Source: JABSQH01 sp039194665 (lineage in GTDB: Bacteria > Actinomycetota > Acidimicrobiia > Acidimicrobiales > Ilumatobacteraceae). Taken from it: DNA of 10,884 bases. Location of the stretch: the NCBI GenBank assembly GCA_039194665.1, contig JBCCVW010000163.1, positions 1 to 10,884 on the forward strand, read 5' to 3'. Under the pieces are notes generated by a model that was not told the DNA's origin, ran no database searches, and worked only from the letters and a program-made list of their open reading frames with translations. A program made the position numbers and the translations under genes. Positions within the stretch are counted from its first letter, which is position 1. Every line of letters starts with the position of its first letter. Positions 6,332-10,884 of this stretch are shown here, in pieces.

Positions 6332-8532
6332 TCGTGGCCGCACGTGCGAGCACCGACCCGCATCTGCTGGGTATCCGACACCACGGTCCGGGGTCTGCGC
6401 GCTCGGTGGTACGAGCCCTCGAGCAGGTCCAGCCTGACATCGTGCTCGTCGAGCTCCCGATCGACACTGCCGGTGCGCTCCAGTGGATCGGCCGCGCGGG
6501 GCTCGAGCCGCCGGCGGCGCTGCTCGGCTATGTGGTCGACGAGCCGCAACGTGCAGCGTTCGCTCCGCTTGCGGGTTTCAGCCCTGAGTGGGCAGCGGTT
6601 CGTTGGGCGAACGAGCGGGAGATAGCCGTACGGCCGATCGACCTGCCGCTGTCGACCACCCTGGCGCTGACCGACGACGCTCCGTTCCACCGTGACCCGC
6701 TCGGGGAGCTCGCCGAGGCAGCGGGCGACCCCGATCCCGAACGCTGGTGGGAGGACGTGATCGAGCATCGTGGCGACGGCGCGCCGGCGTTCGAGGCGGT
6801 CGCCGAGGCGATGGGCGCCGTGCGCGAGGGATGGACGCCGCCGAGGCGCGAGGCGATGCGCGAGGCGCACATGCGCGGTGAGCTCCGACGTGCGGCGCGC
6901 GACGGCTATACGACCGCAGCCGTGGTCGTTGGCGCATGGCACGTCCCGGTACTCGACCCGGCGGCGACGAGTGCGGCGGCTGACAATCGCACGCTGCGCG
7001 GGCGGCCGCGGGTCAAGGTGGCGGTGGCCTGGGTGCCCTGGTCCGACGAGCGCCTGGCGAGCACGTCGGGATACGCCGCCGGCGTGCGCAGCCCAGGGTG
7101 GTATGCGCACGTGTTCGACCACCCGGGGCCCGACGGGGTTGGTCGCTTCTTTGTCGAGTTCGCCCAGACCTTGCGTGGTGCAGGCCTCGCAGCGTCGCCC
7201 GATGAGGTCATCGCCGGAACACGACTCGCCGACGGGCTGGCTGGGTTGCGCGGGCGCCCGCGCCCCGGTCTACCCGAGGTGCTCGATGCGGCCGATGCGG
7301 TCTTCACCGACGGCGCGTTCGCTCAACTCGACGTGGTGCGGCGACGGCTGGTCGTCGGCGAGCGCGTCGGTCGAGTGCCCGATGATGCGCCACAAGCTCC
7401 GTTGGCCCGCGATCTCGAGCGACGGCGTCGTTCGACACGGCTGAAGATGGATGCCTCGACGCGCACGGTCGAACTCGATCTGCGCACTCCGTCGGGACGG
7501 CGTCGTTCGCATCTCTTGCACCAGCTACTCGCTCTCGAGGTGCCCTGGGGGCAGATCGAGGACGGCCGCGGCTCGTCGGGAACGTTCCGCGAGACATGGA
7601 GTGTCCAATGGCGTCCGGAGTTCTCCATTCGGCTGATCGAGTGCGCCGGCCTGGGGACCACGGTGGCCGATGCGGCGGCGGCGGCGCTGGTCAGCCGAGT
7701 GCGCACCGCGACGTCGCTCGTCGATGCCGTCGGCGTTCTCGACCGCGCCCTGCTCGCCGATCTGCCCGACGCGGTCGGTGCTGCGTTGCAGTCGATCGAT
7801 GTGCGTGCGGCGCGCGACCCCGACGTGGCCGACTTGCTCGACGTGCTCGGCCCGTTGGCCACAGCCTTGCGCTACGGCGACGTACGCGACACCGACCGCG
7901 ACGCGCTCCGCCGTGTCTTCGACGATCTGGTGCAGCGAGTCATCGTTGCGTTGCCCGACGCCTGTCGTGCGCTCGATGACGAGGCCGCCAGGCTGATGGT
8001 CGAGCGGTTGACCGCTGTACAGGGAGCCCTAGCGATGCTGGCGCATCCGCTACGCGAGCAGGCGTTCCCCGAGGTGCTCGAACGACTCGCTGAAGAGGGA
8101 CGGAGCGGCCTGATCCACGGTCGCGCTGCACGACTGCTCCACGATGCGGGCCGATGGGACGTCGGTACGGCCGAGCGACGACTCTCGCGGGCGTTGTCTC
8201 CGGGTACCTCCGCTCCCGACGGCGCGGCGTTCGTCGAGGGGTTCCTCGCCGGATCGGGCACCGTGCTGATCCACGACAACGAGTTGCGGGCGGTGATCGA
8301 CCGCTGGATCGCTGCACTCCCGGCGACGGCATTCGACGACGTGGTCCCGCTCTTGCGGCGCACCTTCGGTGGGTTCGAACCAGCGGAACGTCGACGGCTG
8401 ATGAGTTTGGCGATCTCCTCCGAGATCGCCGGCTCGAACCCGATCACGGGCGTTGACGCCGTCCGGGCCGCGGCTGCACTGGCCACCGTGCGCCAGATGC
8501 TCGGGCTGCCGCCGGCCGAGGCATCACGGTGA
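6328..8532 (+). CDS. DUF5682-type protein with TIKI/TraB/EreA/ChaN-like motifs
   Basis: 734 residues. The N-terminal domain (about 12-300) begins LLGIRHHGPGS, giving a GxxH motif at 15-18. It continues with Glu42 in IVLVELP, Arg178-x3-Met182 in the REAHM segment, and a second GxxH at 202-205 in VVVGAWHVPVL. Two GxxH motifs with a Glu and a conserved Arg are the hallmark of the TIKI/TraB/PrgY proteases and the EreA/ChaN proteins, so a hydrolase or metal-binding fold is likely; activity is inference. The C-terminal half is helical, with the DUF5682-type RSTRLKMDASTRTVELDLR, LLALEVPWGQIEDG and GTFRETWSVQWRPEFSIRL stretches. There is no signal peptide, so unlike TIKI/PrgY it should be cytoplasmic. 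The ATG at 6328 overlaps the MoxR stop as ATGA; the open frame from 6250 is MoxR shadow. E. coli YehM, about the same length, is the relative I recall. It is the best candidate for the effector or enzymatic subunit. Confidence 0.85.
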   Translation: MIVAARASTDPHLLGIRHHGPGSARSVVRALEQVQPDIVLVELPIDTAGALQWIGRAGLEPPAALLGYVVDEPQRAAFAPLAGFSPEWAAVRWANEREIAVRPIDLPLSTTLALTDDAPFHRDPLGELAEAAGDPDPERWWEDVIEHRGDGAPAFEAVAEAMGAVREGWTPPRREAMREAHMRGELRRAARDGYTTAAVVVGAWHVPVLDPAATSAAADNRTLRGRPRVKVAVAWVPWSDERLASTSGYAAGVRSPGWYAHVFDHPGPDGVGRFFVEFAQTLRGAGLAASPDEVIAGTRLADGLAGLRGRPRPGLPEVLDAADAVFTDGAFAQLDVVRRRLVVGERVGRVPDDAPQAPLARDLERRRRSTRLKMDASTRTVELDLRTPSGRRRSHLLHQLLALEVPWGQIEDGRGSSGTFRETWSVQWRPEFSIRLIECAGLGTTVADAAAAALVSRVRTATSLVDAVGVLDRALLADLPDAVGAALQSIDVRAARDPDVADLLDVLGPLATALRYGDVRDTDRDALRRVFDDLVQRVIVALPDACRALDDEAARLMVERLTAVQGALAMLAHPLREQAFPEVLERLAEEGRSGLIHGRAARLLHDAGRWDVGTAERRLSRALSPGTSAPDGAAFVEGFLAGSGTVLIHDNELRAVIDRWIAALPATAFDDVVPLLRRTFGGFEPAERRRLMSLAISSEIAGSNPITGVDAVRAAAALATVRQMLGLPPAEASR

Positions 8533-8536
8533 TGCC

Positions 8537-9727
8537 ATGAGCGACACGGTGGATGACACGGCGAGCAAGACGGCGCGGGTGTCTGAGCGCGAGCGCATCC
8601 GTCGGTGGCGCTTGGTGCTCGGCACCGAGCCAGACGCTGCGACGGCCGACCGGCTCGACGACGGTGATGTCGCCGCGGCCCGGCTGAGTGGCGACGACGT
8701 TGGCGTCGATGCCGCGCTCGGCGCGCTCTACGACCACGGATCAGCGACCCGTCGCCAGGGCGGGACGCGCCGCGGCGGGCTGGGCCGTTCGCGCCCTGCC
8801 GTCGTGCGCTGGCTCGGTGATATTCGGCGTTACTTCCCGACTCCGGTGGTCCAAGTCTTGCAGCGCGATGCGATCGACCGGCTCGACCTACGCGAGCTGT
8901 TGCTCGAACCCGAGTTGCTGTCGTCGGTCGAACCCGATCTCCATTTGGTGACGTTGCTCGTCGAGCTCAACCGCACGCTTCCCGACGAGACCCGGGCCAC
9001 CGCGCGGCGCGTGATCGCCGACGTACTCGCCGAAGTCGAGCGACAGCTCGCCGAGCCGACGCGTGCTGCCGTGCGCGGGGCGTTGGCTCGGGCGGCGCGT
9101 ACCCGTCGGCCACGCCCCGGCGACATCGATTGGCAGCGGACAATCGCCGCCAACCTTCGTCACTGGCTTCCCGAGCACCGGACGGTGGTGCCCGAGCGTC
9201 TCGTTGGTCATGCCCGACGGCGCCGCGGTATCGCCCGCAACGTGCTCATCGCCGTCGATCAGTCCGGATCGATGGCCGACAGCGTGGTGTATGCCTCGCT
9301 TTTCGCCGGCGTGCTCGCGCAGGTGCCCTCACTGCGCACGCAGTTGATCGCCTTCGACACGTCGATCACCGACCTGACGCCCTACCTGCACGACCCGGTC
9401 GAGGTGCTGTTCGGCGTCCAACTCGGCGGTGGCACCGACATTTCGTCGGCACTGGCGTACTGCCAGCGGGTGGTGGAGATACCCCAGCGAACGGTGCTCT
9501 TCCTCGTGTCGGATCTATTCGAAGGCGGTGACGACACGACGATGCTGGCCCGCGCTCGGGCGCTGGTCGCGGCGGGCGTCGAGCTGGTCGTATTGCTCGC
9601 GCTCAGCGACGAAGGCACACCGGTGCACGATGCGGCGAACGCAGAGGCGCTCCGACAGCTTGGGGCCACGGTGGTGGCGGTGACGCCGAGCGCGTTCCCC
9701 GAACTGCTCGCAGCAACGTTGCGTTGA
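8537..9727 (+). CDS. VWA (von Willebrand factor A) domain protein with complete MIDAS
   Basis: 396 residues. The N-terminal part (about 1-225) is charged and helical, with FPTPVVQVLQRDAIDRLDL and a basic stretch before the VWA domain. The C-terminal VWA domain (about 226-396) carries a complete metal-ion-dependent adhesion site: DQSGS (241-245), Thr300 in GGGTDISSAL and Asp326 in VSDLFEGG. An intact MIDAS implies Mg-dependent binding of an acidic ligand residue on a partner. VWA proteins encoded beside MoxR ATPases act as their adaptors to substrate. The architecture, VWA at the C-terminus after a helical region, is CoxE/ViaA-like; E. coli YehP is the relative I recall. I chose ATG 8537, which lies 4 nt after the DUF5682 stop. 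The frame is open from 8453, but that segment is Cys/Arg/Pro-rich shadow of the upstream gene. It is the last gene of the operon. Confidence 0.92.
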   Translation: MSDTVDDTASKTARVSERERIRRWRLVLGTEPDAATADRLDDGDVAAARLSGDDVGVDAALGALYDHGSATRRQGGTRRGGLGRSRPAVVRWLGDIRRYFPTPVVQVLQRDAIDRLDLRELLLEPELLSSVEPDLHLVTLLVELNRTLPDETRATARRVIADVLAEVERQLAEPTRAAVRGALARAARTRRPRPGDIDWQRTIAANLRHWLPEHRTVVPERLVGHARRRRGIARNVLIAVDQSGSMADSVVYASLFAGVLAQVPSLRTQLIAFDTSITDLTPYLHDPVEVLFGVQLGGGTDISSALAYCQRVVEIPQRTVLFLVSDLFEGGDDTTMLARARALVAAGVELVVLLALSDEGTPVHDAANAEALRQLGATVVAVTPSAFPELLAATLR

Positions 9728-9760
9728 GCCGGCAATATCGCTCGGGACGGCTCGCCGGAG

Positions 9761-9766
9761 TAGCGT
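9761..9766 (+). promoter_or_regulatory. Candidate -10 box for the Nfu_N gene
   Basis: TAGCGT (TANNNT) preceded by GGAG, 10 nt before the ATG at 9777. It would give a 5' leader of only a few bases. It suggests the gene has its own promoter, separate from the operon ending 37 nt upstream. If real, the GTG at 9765 could not be the start, because it overlaps the -10 box. Confidence 0.35.
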
Positions 9767-9776
9767 GAACACGGTC

Positions 9777-10241
9777 ATGGGTCAACCCGTCGCCGTCCAG
9801 GAAAAGCCGAGCACCACTCCCGGCGTGGTGCGGTATGAGCTCAACCGAACATTGTCGGGGCAGGGCCACGAACGGTTCGGCTCCGCCGACGAGGCGATCG
9901 GCAACACACCGTCTGACGAACTCGCTCGGCGGCTCTTCGCCACCGGACGCGTCGACTCGCTGCACATCTACGCCAACATGATCACGGTCGACCTCAACAA
10001 GGGGTTTGATGCTGACGGTCTGGCCGACGTCGTGCGCGATCTCTACCAGTACTGGCGGCCAGGTGTCGAGCCACCATCGTTCGAGGATCTGCAACCCGAC
10101 GAGCCGGCGGCTCCGGCTGCCGGCGATGCGGCCGCCGGTGGTGGTGACGCTGCAGCGTCGGCTGCGGCCAGCCTCGTCCCGGCGCACTTGCTCGAGCGCA
10201 GCCGCGCCGGCCGCGAGCGCTGGAACGCCAAACAGGGCTGA
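9777..10241 (+). CDS. Nfu/NifU N-terminal-domain protein without the Fe-S domain
   Basis: 154 residues. Residues about 13-92 match the Nfu N-terminal (Nfu_N) domain pattern: TPGVVRYELNRTL, then FGSADEAIGNTPSDELARRLFATGRVDSL, IYANMITVDLN and a final helix ending LYQYW. Full Nfu scaffold proteins carry a C-terminal CxxC domain that holds a transient 4Fe-4S cluster. Here that domain is absent and the protein has no cysteine at all, so it cannot ligate a cluster through cysteine. The N domain is followed by an Ala/Gly-rich linker (about 105-130) and a basic end, VPAHLLERSRAGRERW. It may bind a partner or regulate Fe-S assembly; that is inference. The ATG at 9777 fits a nearby -10 box; a GTG at 9765 with GGAG upstream would add four residues. 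Both neighbours seem to be separate transcription units. Confidence 0.75.
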   Translation: MGQPVAVQEKPSTTPGVVRYELNRTLSGQGHERFGSADEAIGNTPSDELARRLFATGRVDSLHIYANMITVDLNKGFDADGLADVVRDLYQYWRPGVEPPSFEDLQPDEPAAPAAGDAAAGGGDAAASAAASLVPAHLLERSRAGRERWNAKQG

Positions 10242-10276
10242 CGCCTACCTGCACGACGGCTGCCATCGAACGCGAT

Positions 10277-10292
10277 ACGAACATCTGTTCGA
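10277..10292. promoter_or_regulatory. LexA-type SOS box
   Basis: acgaacatctgttcga contains CGAAC-N4-GTTCG, a perfect 5-bp-arm palindrome identical in its core to the LexA operator of Gram-positive bacteria and mycobacteria (TCGAAC-N4-GTTCGA in mycobacteria). Only the outermost left base (a instead of t) departs from the mycobacterial form. It covers the -35 position relative to the -10 box at 10301, so bound LexA would block RNA polymerase. The downstream gene is an ImuA'-like SOS gene, which supports the assignment. Confidence 0.9.
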
Positions 10293-10300
10293 TTCGCGGA

Positions 10301-10306
10301 TAACGT
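10301..10306 (+). promoter_or_regulatory. -10 box of the leaderless ImuA' gene
   Basis: TAACGT (TANNNT) followed by 6 nt and the ATG at 10313, again leaderless spacing. The LexA box lies 9 nt upstream, at the place a -35 would occupy. Confidence 0.6.
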
Positions 10307-10312
10307 GGCACA

Positions 10313-10884
10313 ATGGTCGCCAACTCGGCGGTGCTCGAGCAGCTCCGTTCCCAAGTCGCGCCGGTGGTGCTCGCCGGTGAGCGTTCGTTTCCGGCACCCG
10401 ATGAGTTGGCGGCTCTTCTGCCGGGTCGACACATCGTGCGCGGGCAGAGCATCAATTGTCGGGGTCCACTAGCGACGACGACGGCCGCTCATTTGATTGC
10501 GCCTGCGGTCGCCGCGGGAGCATGGGTCTGTCTGTTGCAGATGCCGACCATCGGGCTCGATGCGTTGAGTGAGTGTGGTGTGCCGCTCGAACGGGTGGTC
10601 GCTGTCGAGGGGTGCCCGACGCGCTGGGCGGAGCTTGCGGCGGCGGCGACTGACGGGTTCGATGTGGTGTTCACCAGCGCGCCAGAGGCGTTGCGGCCTG
10701 GGGCGTTTCGTCGACTGGCCGATCGGGTCCGTCGGCGCGGGGCGGTCCTGGTGCTGCTCGGTGAACCACCGGCTGGGTGCGCGATCGACGTCGAGCTGTG
10801 CACCACCGATCCACGCTGGCTCGGTATCGCTGATGGAGCAGGGCACCTCCGGTCGTGTTCGGTCGAACTGGCCGTCGGGGCGCG
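10313..10884 (+). CDS. imuA': ImuA'-like SOS mutagenesis protein, 5' part
   Basis: The frame is open from ATG 10313 to the window edge (190 codons seen, no stop). The protein resembles the degenerate RecA-like ImuA' of actinobacteria: LLPGRHIVRG near residues 35-44, then GAWVCLLQMPTIGLDALSECGVPLERV in two steps with a WAELAAAATDGFDVV segment, RRLADRVRRRGAVLVLLG, and DPRWLGIADGAGHLRSCSVEL near the end. The Walker A region of RecA is replaced by CRGPLATTTAAHL, which lacks the P-loop lysine, so ATP hydrolysis is unlikely. In mycobacteria ImuA' acts with ImuB and the error-prone polymerase DnaE2 in damage-induced mutagenesis. The start is supported by the leaderless -10 box and by the LexA operator upstream. 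ImuB, a Y-family-like protein, is predicted just beyond the window. A general RecA-like protein is the alternative but fits the regulation less well. Confidence 0.85.
   Translation, partial: MVANSAVLEQLRSQVAPVVLAGERSFPAPDELAALLPGRHIVRGQSINCRGPLATTTAAHLIAPAVAAGAWVCLLQMPTIGLDALSECGVPLERVVAVEGCPTRWAELAAAATDGFDVVFTSAPEALRPGAFRRLADRVRRRGAVLVLLGEPPAGCAIDVELCTTDPRWLGIADGAGHLRSCSVELAVGA

Noticed and set aside
5354..6343. Minus-strand open frame opposite the MoxR gene
   Set aside because: Shadow of a clear AAA+ ATPase, with no motif of its own.
9726..9753. GAGCCG...CGGCTC hairpin after the VWA gene, considered as operon terminator
   Set aside because: 6-bp stem with a 16-nt loop and no T-run; too weak to call.
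10266..10281. Second LexA half-site TCGAAC upstream of the main box
   Set aside because: The opposite half (at 10276-10281) does not match GTTCGA, so it is not a palindrome.

Overview
The window is GC-rich, densely coded bacterial DNA. Codons are strongly GC-biased at third positions, start codons overlap stop codons, and several start codons sit 6-7 nt downstream of a TANNNT -10 box, as in leaderless actinobacterial genes. With a fused lipoate gene and an ImuA'-type SOS gene, this suggests a high-GC actinomycete, perhaps an Acidimicrobiia (Ilumatobacter-like) member. The placement is inference; no rRNA or other phylogenetic marker is present.

Left edge (1-1864, + strand): the last 59 codons of a 2-oxoacid dehydrogenase E2 acyltransferase are followed, with a GTGA stop/start overlap, by a single gene encoding octanoyltransferase LipB fused to lipoyl synthase LipA. 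The lipoyl-carrying enzyme and the enzyme that builds its cofactor are thus translationally coupled. A convergent endonuclease/exonuclease/phosphatase-family gene (1878-2696, - strand) follows. An 82-bp divergent promoter region (2697-2778) separates it from the main operon.

Centre (2779-9727, + strand): a compact five-gene operon, and the most interesting part of the window. In order it encodes a SWIM zinc-finger protein, a DUF5691-type protein, a MoxR-type AAA+ ATPase, a DUF5682-type protein and a VWA protein with an intact MIDAS. Three of the four junctions are ATGA overlaps and the fourth is a 4-nt gap, so the products are probably made together. From memory, Escherichia coli yehL-yehM-yehP-yehQ is a related set (AAA, DUF5682-like, VWA, SWIM). 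Its function is unknown to me. The DUF5682 protein carries two GxxH motifs plus conserved-looking Glu and Arg/Met positions, resembling the TIKI/TraB/EreA/ChaN fold. My hypothesis is a MoxR-VWA remodelling pair that controls a TraB/TIKI-like hydrolase, with the SWIM protein and the helical DUF5691 protein as target-recognition or scaffold subunits. A conflict/defence or proteostasis role is possible but unproven.

Right edge (9777-10884, + strand): a small cysteine-free Nfu N-terminal-domain protein, then the 5' part of an ImuA'-like gene that runs off the window. The ImuA' gene has a near-perfect actinobacterial LexA box (CGAAC-N4-GTTCG) just upstream of a leaderless -10 box, so it is probably the first gene of an SOS mutagenesis cassette (imuA'-imuB, often with dnaE2). 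No RNA genes, insertion sequences or CRISPR arrays were seen, and no stretch above 300 bases lacks a gene.
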